A stretch of 64,000 nt of DNA. Source: Polyodon spathula (Eukaryota > Chordata > Actinopteri > Acipenseriformes > Polyodontidae). The notes under the pieces were generated by a model, which made no database searches, was not told the DNA's origin, and saw only the letters and a list, made by a program, of their open reading frames with translations. Positions 1 through 12,318 of this stretch are shown here, piece by piece. The number at the start of each line of letters is the position of its first letter. Position 1 is the first letter of the stretch. The stretch lies in NCBI RefSeq assembly GCF_017654505.1, contig NC_054541.1:49098634-49162633 (forward strand), written 5' to 3'. The translations under genes and the position numbers were made by a program.

Positions 1-1552
1 CAGTAACCCGCCCCCACAGGTCACACTGAGTCCCAATCCCCTTTCCCTTACATTTAACAGACTCTGAAGTTTCCCCCACTAAACCCCAACCTTGTCTCAT
101 TGACATTCCTTCCCATTTTTCAACCCTTCGCTCTTTTTTTGTTTTTTTGGGGCGAAATCGGGAATGGAACATATCAGCTTGCAGCGGGAATATTTTCCCA
201 ATAGTTTCCCCCGCTGCTCCCATGGTCTTACATGAGACTGGCGTTACCGTTTTTTTAATAATTGTTTCAAAATATGGCCAGTCTCGACCTAAAATAACTG
301 GATATGGCAACTTTGTAGCCACTGCCACGATTACGCGGCGGGTATGACATCCAATCGTCACATCTAATTTAGTGAGGGGGTAATCCTTGTTATCCCCGTA
401 AATACAGGAAATGACCACCACCCCGCGTGACCACCAAGGTACCCCCGCCAACAGAGCTTCTTCAATTAAAGTCTGCCCACATCCTGAGTCCACTAACGCG
501 TGGGTACTCACATCACCAACCCGTACATCAACAATGCAAGGCCCCTCCCAATCATTACCCCTGGACTTACCTGGTGCTGTTAGTAAGTAATGGGAGGCCG
601 CACCACATTCCATCGGTGCCGGACAATTCCGTGCAAGGTGGCCGACCTCATGGCACCGGTAGCACGTGGGGTGAAAGGGCGCCCACGGAGCTTGTATGTC
701 CCGCTGCCGATTCGACAGTGAGGAGGGGTTCTCTGCTCTCACCCCACTGGGGGTCGACCCTCCATTGGGGTGGAGGAAGGCCGCCCGTGGGGTGTCGATG
801 AGAAGTAGGCCCGTGGGGGAAGGGGGTGAAGTGCTGTGGGGATCCTGTCCTTGGACTCACCATCCGGGGTCGGTTGGAGGGAGGAGCGGGGGTAACTACC
901 AAGGGCGCTGATGCCGATGCATCCTCATACCCCTCGGCCAATCGAACTGCTGCCTCTAGCGTGGTGGGTCGATGCCTGGTGACCCAGTTCTGGGTGTCCG
1001 GCCCCAGCGCCTTCAAAAACTGCTCTATGGTAATCAGCTCTGTGATCTTCTCGGCATCGTTGGTGCCAGGGCAGAGCCACCGGGTCACATGATCCACTAG
1101 TTGCTGGGCCACCACGCGGGGTCACAGTCCTGGGGGTCGCTGGTACTCCTGGAACTGGCGGCGGTGTGTCTCTTCTGTGATGTCAAGCCGCTGGAGAATG
1201 GCCTGCTTCACCTGGTCGTACACCAGGGCTTGCTCATGTGTCAGGGCTTGGTAGGCTGCCTGGGCCTCTCCGATCAAATTGGGGCCCAACTGAGTAGCCC
1301 ACCACTCCCAAGGCCACTGAGCTGCTGTTGCCTGCCTTTCAAAGGCAACTAAGTAAGCCTCGGTCATCCTCCAGCGACATCTTCACTACCCTTACCCTTG
1401 GTAAGTTGTTCCCTCCCCCGATTGGCCTCCAGGAACAAGCCATGCATCCTCTCCATCATGGCCGTCAATGATTGTTGATGCCTCCGCTCCTGCGCCTCCA
1501 ACAGCTCTGCCAATGTGGTTGGGTCCATTATAATCCCTCTTCTTGGCACCAA
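1..1552 (-). pseudogene. Ty3/gypsy-type retrotransposon gag-protease, broken, runs off left edge
   Basis: Read on the minus strand from 1552 leftwards. A short coiled N-terminal part (1552-1364) is followed, after a frameshift near 1365, by a capsid with a SCAN-like fold signature: VYDQVKQAILQRLDITEETH (about 1260-1180) and RWLCPGTNDAEKITELITIE (about 1080-1020), interrupted by a stop near 1122. Another frameshift leads to a CCHC zinc knuckle, CYRCHEVGHLARNC (664-623, spacing C-x2-C-x4-H-x4-C), and an aspartic protease with the active-site sequence ALVDSGCGQT (about 499-470). SCAN-like capsids are known from Gmr1-like Ty3/gypsy elements of fish and amphibians, so that lineage is likely. Reverse transcriptase and integrase would lie left of the window. 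At least two frameshifts and one stop make it a dead copy. Confidence 0.82.
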
Positions 1553-1553
1553 G

Positions 1554-2306
1554 TGTGGTCACGTGCAGTGAAGGAAGGAGGTCCACACAATCGTTCTCCC
1601 AAAACAGTCTGTCTTTTAATAATAACGAAAATAATAACAAAATAAATAAATAATACCAACACAAAATAATCCACCCCTTTACCAGCAATGGCATTGGGGG
1701 GTCCACGGCAGCTCTTCTTAATAAAAATAAAAAGTAAACAAAAACGGGACTTTGTCCGTCCCCACGTTCTCTGTGCACGCAGTGCTCTTGGTGCTGAGAA
1801 GCGTGGTGCTGTGAGTGGTGCGATGCTGTGCTGTGCTGTGCTGTGCTGTGCTGTGCTGTGGTGTGCTGTGCTGTGCTGTGCTGTGCTGTGCTGTGCAGGG
1901 TTGTGTTCTGTGCTCAGCCGGTCCGCGGCTCACTCCTCCTCTGCAACACAAAACACACGTAATCCAACCAAACAAATCAATCAATACAGGCTCCGGCCGT
2001 CTAGTTTCATTCCTTAGCGTAAGCAGAGGTTTTGACATGGCTGCTCCCCTTTGTACGCAGCAAACTCCTCCCCGCAGTCACCGCGTTGCCATGGTTTCCC
2101 TAATAGAGGGCTGCCCCACAGCTGACTGCAATGGAATCGTCCTGAGTACTTGCAGCTACGCGCCCCTCCTAATATGGTCACCTTCTGGTTTCCACCTACC
2201 ACCGAGGTGGCAGCTCTAGGAGGCACCTTACCTTCCCCCTTACACAGCGCCCTTTCTAATCGGGAGGGAGATTTACAGCATCGATCCTTTCTCTCTCTAT
2301 CACACA
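1554..2306 (-). repeat. candidate 5' LTR of the Ty3/gypsy element
   Basis: The stretch starts TGTGGTCACG right after a primer-binding-like TGGTGCC (minus strand, 1551-1545) and ends CTATCACACA, giving matching TGTG/CACA termini and 753 bases. The partner LTR is outside the window, so the ends cannot be verified. A GCTGT pentamer run lies inside (about 1826-1893). Confidence 0.45.
1826..1893. repeat. (GCTGT)n pentanucleotide microsatellite
   Basis: About 13 tandem copies of gctgt with one variant (gtggt), seen directly. It lies within the candidate LTR. Confidence 0.9.
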
Positions 2307-2324
2307 TGGTTACACTCTGCATTC

Positions 2325-2515
2325 AATTTTCCCATGCTTTCCCATGGTTATACTCAGCATTTAGTGTCCCCATGCTTTCCCATGGTTACACTCTGCATTC
2401 AGTTTTCCCATGCTTTCCCATGGTTATACTCTGCATTCAGTTTCCCCATGCTTTCCCATGGTTATACTCTGCATTCAGTTTTCCCATGCTTTCCCGTGGT
2501 TATACTCTGGTTTTC
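2325..2515. repeat. 38-bp tandem repeat
   Basis: Five slightly differing copies of a unit containing cccatgctttcccatggtta and tactctgcattcagttt. It joins a non-tandem stretch (2516-2650) related to other dispersed copies at 46990-47130, 54840-55010 and 60846-61005. Confidence 0.85.
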
Positions 2516-2659
2516 CATGTTTATTAATATGCTTTACCACACCTCTCTATTCTTTACAATGCTTCCCTACACATAAATCGTGTTTTATTGCAGTTTGCTG
2601 TGCTTTTACTATAGTAAACATCTTTAATGATTTGCTTTGGTTGAACATTTTTCAAGGCT

Positions 2660-4010
2660 TTGGCTATGATAGCTCCTGATTGTGTTGGTGTGAATGAACA
2701 ACTTATTGGTGCACGTCGGTTCCAGTATCTTATCAGCACTTTCTGTTTCATGTATTGTTTAGAAGTTTATCTTCTGATGTCCTTTCACTTCTTTATCATT
2801 GCAAGCATTTGCCTTTTGAACAGCACCTGTGTTCAGGACTGGGCTGGGGGTCCTGCTCACTACAGTAACCAGGATTATTGTAGGTTATTTTTTGTAACAG
2901 TTCTGTATTAGCGGCAGTAAGTTAGGTGTATTGTTTAAAGAATTACCTCTTTAATAAAATAATCTTAATGATCTAAACCTTGGAAGATCTTAATACCACC
3001 ACATTTACAATTATTTAAAACTGGTATTTCACAGACCTAACTTCTCTGTATTTTTATTGCATGTTGTGATGATAATACAGTAAGTGAATCTATGCAGCAG
3101 TTAGAAATACTCAAAACTTTAGTCCTTTTTTTATATAAGTTCTTGCAATTTCCTCCTTTACACAAGAGCCACCTGGAGTGCTTATTCTGAACTAACTATA
3201 CCAAAGTACAGCCCATGGTTCCATGCACAGAACAGAAGACTAACTGTTTCATAATTAAATGCACTGCAACATCTGGTAACAATTGAACCCAGATAAATTG
3301 AACTACGAAATAATAAAGAAAAGGTGGAAAGCTTATCGGATATGATTGAGTGGTAGTCTAAACATTGGAACAATGATGTGCTTTAAAATTGTAATGCAAT
3401 TAAGATTGTTATCAGAATTAAAATTACCTTAAATTACATCTCATGCACTGTGGAGCTAATACAGCACGGTTAAGTTCTTGTCTCTTACATTTAGTTACAA
3501 AAAAATCAGTCTTTGAATGTATGTAGTGTGTGACATCAGTGGTCAAGAATTACACCCACCTCACTGTAACAGCCATCATGATATGTAATTACAATTTATG
3601 GCCATCAGGTGGTACTGTAAGGAACAGCTCCCCTTTAAAATGATCTTGTGTATCACTGGTGTTTCAGAGAATTTCCATTGCACGCTTCTTGTTGTAGCCA
3701 CACTACAATTTACTTCTAGAGAGTATTTAAGCCTATAACATTAAAGCCTCAATTAAATCTAACATATCTTCCAAAGAATAGATTTATTAAGCTCTCACTG
3801 TAACTTCATGTTAGAATTACAGGACATTTCTATTTGGTGAGAGAGGGTACTGCAGATGTGCTTACAAAGTTTCCCTTCTGAGGAGACTTCAATCCACAGG
3901 GAAGCATTCTTCTCAGGTTCTGCTCATGTATTCATGCACTCATCTTTTGTTCTATACAGTAGGTCCCTATTTAATCTAACTAATGAGGAATTAAATGAAG
4001 GATTGAGGAG
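2660..4010. other. intronic DNA, no feature recognised
   Basis: AT-rich sequence without a credible exon, RNA gene or transposon end. Only short open frames appear on both strands. Confidence 0.5.
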
Positions 4011-4260
4011 ATGCAGCTAAAGAACATGAGAGAATGTACAAACGAGAGGAGGCCTTTCAGCATATCAGTACCCAACTGGTTAAAGAAGGGGGCTCTATTC
4101 AAAAGATCGACAGACTCACTTCTGATAACTCCTGCAATATCTTGTCAGTTCAGAGGAGACCTGATCACTTTAATAACACGTCTCGACAAATTTTCGTCCC
4201 TTGTTAGCACACCACCCTCCCCTACTGGGGGAACTAATTTAAAAGCACAAAATCTTTTTT
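4011..4260. mobile_element. decayed CR1/L2-like LINE fragment
   Basis: gaacatgagagaatgtacaa followed by acgagaggaggcctttcagc is a degenerate match to the region next to the CR1 3' end at 8400-8450 (acgagaggaggccattcggc). The rest (to about 4250) has the 'ctcacttctgataactcctg ... gacctgatcac' texture of the same LINE class but is too diverged to place. Confidence 0.45.
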
Positions 4261-6190
4261 TAAATGTTTCCAGTTTTTCAGATCCCAAAGTTTCAAATCA
4301 CGCTTCCTAAATAATGCGGACCATTACATTTTGAAAACACCATTTGGGAATGAATCATGTGGTTTCAACATGTGGTGGTCATTCATTATTTAGGGAGTGT
4401 AGACAGGTTCATTTTTTTTTATATATATTATAACCCTAAAGATATTTTGGGCATTGTCCAGTTAGGAGGTCTGACTGTGCACTTTAGTTCCATATTGCTA
4501 GAATTGCAGAAACATCGTGACCCTTGGTTAATCATTGGCCACGTTCTGTTTTTAAGTTAATAAAAGCCTGGAACATGTCAGTGTGTGAAAATCGTTATCT
4601 GATCAGCATCAATCATGCTGTGTTAGCTCCAGTGCATAATTAACTATCCCAAGACTCGTACTGCTGTCTTTCCCTACTTAACCTTTATATACCTCAGGCA
4701 TTTACACTGTGCAGTTTGTGTGCTTGTAAATTTTTTTTTAAAGCAATAATGTAACGTGACCTTTTATGAACAAAATGTAATAAACTGTCAGCCTCGTAAA
4801 AACAAAACAAAAAAGTACAGTACCTGCTAGTTTGGCTGTGTGCAATTCCCATAAGAGAAAAGAGGCTTTAGTGTCATGGGAGCTCTTGTGTAAAACGTTA
4901 CTTAATGATTGTCAACTTAATCACATCAGTAAATAAAGCCAACTCATAAAACAAGTATAACTGTAACTGTGTGTGCAAAATATTTAAACCCTATGGATGG
5001 AGTGTATTTGTTTTTATTGCCGCTTGGTAAATTCATTGATTTCATTTTCATTATTGTTTTGTTCTGCCCCTTTGCATTGTTTTAATGCAGAGCTTTTGTA
5101 ACAATGATGAAGACACTTTGACAGCTCTAGCCTGCGGAATGTCTAGACAAGCAGTACTGAGAGCCTCTCCTGAATTTATAGTCAAAGCAATTAAAGACAA
5201 AAAATAAACCGCGCAATATTTGAGAAATGAATAAGAACCACTCCGAATCATTGCAAACATCATAAAACGGTAACCCCACCCCCACCCTTTAAATTATGAT
5301 TATTATTTAAAACTACTTCCTCTTTTAGCTGAAATTATCTTTATTGTTTGGATTTCAAAAATGACAATTTTGTTTGAAAATAATTTTGTACAGGAGGCAG
5401 TCACAGAACGTTACATAATGATAATAATAATATAGAAGCCGGTGAGGTTAGAACTGTTCTGATATTATAGACTCACTGCTTCAGAGTGTCTTTATCGAGG
5501 AGCCTGCTGGATAAAGCAGGCTTAGTGTGCACTGCAGGTTTGACTAGAAGTTACAGAGAGCTGCTAATGACCCATTAGTTCACCACTGTCCTCTAGCAAG
5601 GGAGTTTGTGAGATTGGGTCAAAGAGAAAGCAGGCCAGAAGATCCCTGAGCTGACTGAATTAGTGCTGTTGAAGGAAGTCGTTGTTTGTTTTTTGGTCAC
5701 TGCTGTGTCTGCAGCCAGTTGCTGCCTTGTGGATGCTAGGCAACACCATGGATAAAGTATGGGGAGGGGGGGGAGAGAATGCTTGTATGTCAGGCTTATT
5801 GACATCTGTGGGGGAATGGCAAGTTTACTACCCCGGCTGCATTGTAAATTGACAGGTTGTCTCCTGGATGTCCAACAGGGTTCTTCAATTGTAAACAGCG
5901 CTGATCCTACAGATGCTTGTTCAGTACAAAGCTGATTGTAAGGACCTCGTCTTCAATTGTTCAAAATAAATGGCTGGGAAAGTCACCTAACCTTTGACCT
6001 TAGGCCATTCAACTCTACAAAGGATACAAGCAGGACTAAACTGAATAAAATACCATTGTATGTTGAAGAAAATCCTTGGCAGAATTTGTTCCAGAGCAAT
6101 TCCACTGCACTGCCAGCAATGGATTTGGCACAATGAATGTGCAGTGGGTACGATAGCACTGATGTTGTACCACAGCACCACGCTGCCTCA
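4261..6190. other. intronic DNA, no gene
   Basis: No exon or transposon recognised. The palindrome-like taatgacccatta occurs near 5566; related copies are at about 8154 and 29076. Confidence 0.5.
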
Positions 6191-6622
6191 CCGTGCTCAC
6201 TGTGCTTGCGGTCCCACAGCACTGTGCTGCATCACCCTGCTTGCGGTCCTATGGTGCCGCACTGCATCACCCTGCTTGCGGTCCCACGGCACCGCGCTGC
6301 ATCACCCTGCTTGTGGTCCCACGGCACTGCGCTGCATCACCCTGCTTGCGGTCCCACGGCACCGCGCTGCATCACCCTGCTTGTGGTCCCACGGCACTGC
6401 GCTGCATCACCCTGCTTGCGGTCCCACGGCACCGCGCTGCATCACCCTGCTTGTGGTCCCACGGCACTGCGCTGCATCACCCTGCTTGCGGTCCCACGGC
6501 ACCGCGCTGCATCACCCTGCTTGTGGTCCCACGGCACTGCGCTGCATCACCCTGCTTGCGGTCCCACGGCACCGCGCTGCATCACCCTGCTTGTGGTCCC
6601 ACGGCACTGCGCTGCATCACTG
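6190..6622. repeat. 35-bp GC-rich minisatellite arranged as 70-bp dimers
   Basis: About twelve copies of a 35-base unit (ccctgcttgcggtcccacgg then caccgcgctgcatca). Two versions alternate (gcttgcgg/caccgcg and gcttgtgg/cactgcg), so the real period is 70. All three plus-strand frames stay open through the array, so long frames here are not genes. Confidence 0.95.
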
Positions 6623-8388
6623 CCTGTGCTCTCACTGGCACTGCACTGCATCACTGTGTCTGTGCTTTCACTGGCAGGGCCATTGCTTAACCCATGCATG
6701 TCTGCTTAACCCTGTAGCACAAACATTTTTTAAATGAGAAAATCTGCGTTAGTTCTGTAACTAGATTCCATTTCTTGTACAAAACACTTTTTCCCTGTCC
6801 AGCAACACATAATGTACTGCACATGTGCTGTTTGTGTTCCAGCACATAACGAGTTTGAAAGGGGTATAAAGGGGTGCCTTATAAAGGGAGAGCACTGTAA
6901 GCTTCATATTTCATATCCTTTCAAACTCTTTAATCCTGAACGTGTTATTATTGTTAATCATCAGTAAGCTGAGGGTGTCTGGCCCTAACCATCTGAGCCT
7001 CTAGAATTAATATAGTACTAAAGCTGAAATCAGTAGCAGGAAATATCTTCATGCCAAAATAGTTAATAAAATCAGAAATGCCCCTTCGCTGCATGAATGT
7101 GTGGATCATCATACAGTATGTTTGGCGTTGACATCATTGAATGAAGGCCGGATTCATCTGGGAGTTGTTTTTCTTAGTTCAGCTGCAGACAGATTTTCTT
7201 TTTGAAACTAATTTACACAGTGGAACCTGAGCGGATAACGATTTGCCCTATCAAACCTGTCAGACCATTTTACCTTAAAAACCCAGGGAGACTGAAACCG
7301 CTTAACTCTTTGTTTGTATTTTGGTAGAGTGTATTTTAGTAATAGCTGGCCCAGTGTGGTCTATGTACAGTGACTGGACAATGCACTCCCAATGTACTTC
7401 TTGAGGACTGTATGTACCGGTTGGCCGCACAGTAGGAATTGGGTGACATTGTTTCACTTGATATGTTTTCAGTTTGGATTTGTACTGTAGGTACAGCGGT
7501 GATATCATGAATGTGATTTTTGTTTCACTCAGATGATTTCTTTTGTTTTTTTTATGCTGTGTAGTCATTATACAGTTAATATTTCAGCATGCATTCATGC
7601 ACTAACCTCACAGCACTCACAGCATACAATCCATACACCTTCACAAAGGCTGAAGTGTTTATTTTACTCTGCAGCTAATGATTTACACCATCGTGGTACC
7701 CCTCAATGTACAGACTGGACAATGTTAAACGTGCTCTACATAAATGTGCCTGTCAGAAAGGACTAGCTGTGCCAGTGATAGCGAGCCTGTGCAGTCAGGC
7801 GTATCTGTTACAAATGACCTCGATTTACAGTAATTATCCAGTCATTCCAACAAAGAGAGGGCCTCCTGTAGCTGAGCGCGGAGTTGTTGCAATGTTGAGG
7901 GCGGTTTGCTTTTTTGAGCGGGGCACTGTAGAGTACACTGGGGTTACAGTGTGCAGGCTTGTTAAAGATGTGTTTGTCACCCTCACTTCCTCATTCATTT
8001 GGGAACAGCAGTGTAGCTGTTATACATGTTCAGTAAAGCAGCATGCAGGCATGGTGCATGGTATAGCCATGGGAAAAGTGCAGCATTGCTGTGGCAGGCT
8101 TAGAGTGGCAGGGTTTTCTAAGCTCTTATTTTGATTAACTGTTACAGTGAGATGCTAATGACCCATTAGTGCACTACATGGAGATTAATCATATATTCTA
8201 ATCGTTGTCTCCTGTAACTCATGTGGAGATCCAGAGCTGTGAATGTTAGACAAAGCTCTCCTTGATGATTATGGTTTTGTTTTTCTCTTATTATTGCTCA
8301 TTAATAGCAATACAATTATTATTCAGATACATGTAAATTACTAGCATATTTTAAGAGACACTATATATCTCGGTTCATTTGTTCATGC
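6623..8388. other. intronic DNA, no gene
   Basis: No credible exon. Contains a dispersed-repeat piece near 8060-8170 (atagccatgggaaaagtgca ... ctaatgacccattag) that is also seen near 29075-29140. Confidence 0.5.
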
Positions 8389-8463
8389 CACATAAGAACA
8401 TAAGAACATAAGAAAGTTTACAAACGAGAGGAGGCCATTCGGCCCATCTTGCTCGTTTGGTTG

Positions 8464-11355
8464 TTAGTAGCTTATTGATCCCAAAATCTCATCAAGCAGC
8501 TTCTTGAAGGATCCCAGGGTGTCAGCTTCAACAACATTACTGGGGAGTTGATTCCAGACCCTCACAATTCTCTGTGTAAAAAAGTGTCTCCTATTTTCTG
8601 TTCTGAATGCCCCTTTTTCTAAACTCCATTTGTGACCCCTGGTCCTTGTTTCTTTTTTCAGGCTGAAAAAGTCCCTTGGGTCGACACTGTCAATACCTTT
8701 TAGAATTTTGAATGCTTGAATTAGGTCGCCACGTAGTCTTCTTTGTTCAAGACTGAACAGATTCAATTCTTTTAGCCTGTCTGCATATGACATGCCTTTT
8801 AAGCCTGGAATAATTCTGGTCGCTCTTCTTTGCACTCTTTCTAGAGCAGCAATATCTTTTTTATAGCGAGGTGACCAGAACTGAACACAATATTCAAGAT
8901 GAGGTCTTACTAGTGCATTGTACAGTTTTAACATTACTTCCCTTGATTTAAATTCAACACTTTTCACAATGTATCTGAGCATCTTGTTAGCCTTTTTTAT
9001 AGCTTCCCCACATTGTCTAGATGAAGACATTTCTGAGTCAACAAAAACTCCTAGGTCTTTTTCATAGATTCCTTCTCCAATTTCAATATCTCCCATATGA
9101 TATTTATAATGTACATTTTTATTTCCTGCGTGCAGTACCTTACACTTTTCTCTATTAAATGTCATTTGCCATGTGTCTGCCCAGTTCTGAATCTTGTCTA
9201 GATCATTTTGAATGACCTTTGCTGCTGCAACAGTGTTTGCCACTCCTCCTACTTTTGTGTCGTCTGCAAATTTAACAAGTTTGCTTACTATACCAGAATC
9301 TAAATCATTAATGTAGATTAGGAATAGCAGAGGACCTAATACTGATCCCTGTGGTACACCGCTGGTTACCACACTCCATTCTGAGGTTTTTCCTCTAATC
9401 AGTACTTTCTGTTTTCTACATGTTAACCACTCCCTAATCCATGTACATGTGTTTCCTTGAATCCCAACTGTGTTCAGTTTGAGAATTAATCTTTTGTGCG
9501 GGACTTTGTCAAAAGCTTTCTGGAAATCTAAATAAACCATGTCATATGCTTTGCAATTATCCATTATCGATGTTGCATCCTCAAAAAAATCAAGCAAGTT
9601 AGTTAGGCACGATCTCCCTTTCCTAAAACCATGTTGACTGTCTCCCAGTACCCTGTTACCATATAGGTAATTTTCCATTTTGGATCTTATTATAGTTTCC
9701 ATAAGTTTGCATATAATAGAAGTCAGGCTTACTGGTCTGTAGTTACCTGGTTCAGTTTTGTTTCCCTTTTTGTGGATCGGTATTACGTTTGCAATTTTCC
9801 AGTCTGTCGGTACCACCCCTGTGTCAAGAGACTGCTGCATGATCTTGGTTAACGGTTTGTAAATTACTTCTTTCATTTCTTTGAGTACTACTGGGAGGAT
9901 CTCATCCGGCCCAGGGGATTTGTTTATTTTAAGAGCTCCTAGTCCCTTTAACACTTCTGCCTCAGTTATGCTAAAGTTATTTAAAACTGGATAGGAACTG
10001 GATGACATGTGGGGCATGTTGTCAGTATCTTCCTTTGTAAAAACTTGTGAAAAGTAATCATTTAACATATTTGCTATTTTTTTTTCTTCATCTACGATTT
10101 TGCCATTTGTATCTCTTAAACATTTAATCTCCTCTTTGAATGTTCTCTTGCTGTTGTAATATTGGAAAAACATTTTGGAATTGGTTTTAGCTCCCTTAGC
10201 AATGTTCATTTCTATTTCTCTCTTGGCCTTTCTAACTTCCTTTTTGACTTGCGTTTGCAGTTCTGTGTACTCTTTCTGCGTACTTTCTTTTTGGTCCTTT
10301 TTTAATGCTCTGTAAAGTGCCTTTTTTCGCTGAATATTTTTTTAAATTGATCTATTAAACCATTTTGGCAATTTAGTTTTACATTTAGATTTGTCTACTT
10401 TAGGGATGTAATTGTTTTGTGCCTCTAGTACTACATTTTTGAAGAACAACCATCCTTCTTCTGTGGGTGTTTTCTCTATTTTACTCCAATCTACTTCTGT
10501 TAGTCTCTGTTTCATACCTTCATAGTTTGCTTTTCTAAAATTGTAAACCTTAGCTTTAGTCATTACTTTTGGGGATTTAAAAAACACTTCAAATGAGACC
10601 ATGTTGTGGTCTGAGTTTGCCAGTGGTTCTCTGACCTCTGTTTTAGTTATTCTATCTTCGTTATTTGAAAAGACTAAATCAAGGCATGCCTCCCCTCTAG
10701 TGGGTGCCTTCACAAATTGTGTTAGGAAGCAGTCATTTGTCATTTCCACCATTTCTATTTCATCCTTCGCGCTACCCACCGGGTTTTCCCATTTTATTTG
10801 GGGGAAGTTGAAATCCCCCATTAGTATGGCTTCTCCTTTGCTACACACATTTCTAATGTCATTGTATAACAGATTATTTTGCTCACCGTCTGAATCTGGC
10901 GGTCTATAGCATGCTCCTATTATTATGCCTTTTGAATTTTTGTCCGTTATTCTGACCCATATTGATTCGGTTTTATTTTCTTTGTCCAGGTTTAACACCT
11001 GGGCTTCAAGACTGTTTCTTATGTATAGCGCTACCCCTCCTCCTCTTCTGTCCTGCCTGTCTTTCCTATACAGTGTATACCCACAAATATTATATTCGTC
11101 CCCATCACTCTCAGACAACCACGTTTCTGTAACACCTATCACATCATAGTTACCTGTTAGTGCAGTAGCTTCAAGTTCTAGAATTTTGTTTCTGATACTT
11201 CTAGCATTTAGATAAATACATTTAATGGTTGTCTTACCTGAGTTGTTGTCCTTGTTTTGATGCGGTCTCCCTTCTGTTTTTTTGTTGATTTCTCCCCCCT
11301 TCCTTTCTAGTTTAAATGCTTCCGAACCTGCTCGAGGATCTTTTCTCCGAGTAGA
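8464..11355 (-). pseudogene. CR1 LINE ORF2 (AP endonuclease plus reverse transcriptase), one nonsense codon
   Basis: The frame is open from 11355 to 8464 except for a TAA at 10344-10342. The upstream part is the apurinic-type endonuclease: LNARSIRNKILELEA, IGVTETWL, GGGVALYIR, GDFNFP and SDHNMVSFEV with the catalytic SDH. After the stop the same frame goes on into the reverse transcriptase: YRPVSLTSIICKLMETIIR, QHGFRKGRSC, AYDMVYLDFQKAFDKVPH, SGVPQGSVLGPLLFLIYIND and the catalytic KFADDTK. The C-terminal part LKELNLFSLEQRRLRGDLIQ and FFTQRIVRVWNQLP is typical of CR1/L2. The ORF start is unclear: no ATG lies between the upstream stop and LNARS. The element could not make full-length ORF2 protein without readthrough. 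Confidence 0.9.
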
Positions 11356-12254
11356 CTAGTTCCCTTGTTATTTAAATGCAGTCCATCCCGTCTATACAGA
11401 TAGTCCTCGTTGTAGAATGTGGTCCAATGATCAAGATAGGTGAAGCCTTCCCGTGTGCACCACGTCTTCAGCCATGCGTTTTGATTAATTATTTCCAGCT
11501 GTCCATATGGTCCTTTGCAAGGTGCCGGTAGTATACCAGAAAATACCACAGTTTTGGTTTTCTCTTTTAATTTCCTTCCTAGCTCTCTGAATTTGTTTTG
11601 CAGGGATTTTGGTCTGTCTCTTCCAATGTTGTTTGTACCAATGTGGACGACTACTACCGGGTCGTCTCCTGTTCGTTCTAGGAGCCTGTCCACGTTCTCA
11701 GTGATGTGCTTGACCGAGGCTCCCGGAAGGCAGCACACTGTTGTAGTAAGGGGGTCCAAACTGCGAATTGAACTTGCTGTGTTTCTCAATATGGAGTCCC
11801 CAACAATCATGACCTCCCTTCTTTTTGCTGTCTGGTCACCACTGTCAATAGGGTCCTGGATGTTGTTCCTTTCATTCTCTTGTTGTTGGTTCTGCTCATC
11901 AAAATTCTGAAGTGACTCAAATCTGTTGGTTGTTTTGATTTCTGGTGGTTGTGTTTGACGAAGTTTCTTTTTTTCCCTGCTTCTGCCTACCTGAACCCAG
12001 CTGTTCTGACCTTCTATCTCCCTGGTGGCTTTCAGTCTGTTAGGGGTGATGCAGACTTCCATGAATTGTGGGTGTGCCAGTTCCTCAAGATCCTGTTGCT
12101 GTCTCACTTCTTCCAGCTCCATTTCTAGCATACTTACTAGTTTATGCAAATCCTGGATCGCGCGGCACTTTACGCACACTTGGTTTAGCTCCGCTGGGTT
12201 TTCTCGGATTTCCCACATCAAGCAGGTGTCACAGATTACTGGCTTGAAGACCAT
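11307..12254 (-). CDS. CR1 LINE ORF1 protein (zinc-finger-like plus SGNH esterase)
   Basis: 315 residues, intact. The N-terminus has paired cysteines (CDTCLMWEIRENPAELNQVC then CRAIQ), resembling the PHD-like finger of CR1 ORF1. A short coiled stretch (LVSMLEMELEEVRQQ) follows. The C-terminal half is an SGNH hydrolase: block I VGDSILRN (about residue 151), block III HIGTNN (about 206) and block V DGLHLNN (about 293) with the catalytic Asp and His. CR1 ORF1 proteins bind RNA and are needed for retrotransposition (family knowledge). The start ATG lies just downstream of an A-run on this strand (T-run in plus at 12261-12277). It slightly overlaps the frame of ORF2, as in many CR1 elements. Confidence 0.9.
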   Translation of the reverse strand: MVFKPVICDTCLMWEIRENPAELNQVCVKCRAIQDLHKLVSMLEMELEEVRQQQDLEELAHPQFMEVCITPNRLKATREIEGQNSWVQVGRSREKKKLRQTQPPEIKTTNRFESLQNFDEQNQQQENERNNIQDPIDSGDQTAKRREVMIVGDSILRNTASSIRSLDPLTTTVCCLPGASVKHITENVDRLLERTGDDPVVVVHIGTNNIGRDRPKSLQNKFRELGRKLKEKTKTVVFSGILPAPCKGPYGQLEIINQNAWLKTWCTREGFTYLDHWTTFYNEDYLYRRDGLHLNNKGTSLLGEKILEQVRKHLN

Positions 12255-12318
12255 GTTGAGGTTTTTTTTTTTTTTTTAAGTTTAGTTTCTTCTGCAGCCG
12301 TCAACCTGCTTTCAGACT

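Noticed and set aside
6060..6737. Three overlapping plus-strand frames of 165-225 residues rich in His, Cys and Pro
   Set aside because: Created by the 35-bp array, which lacks stops in every plus frame. No homology expected.
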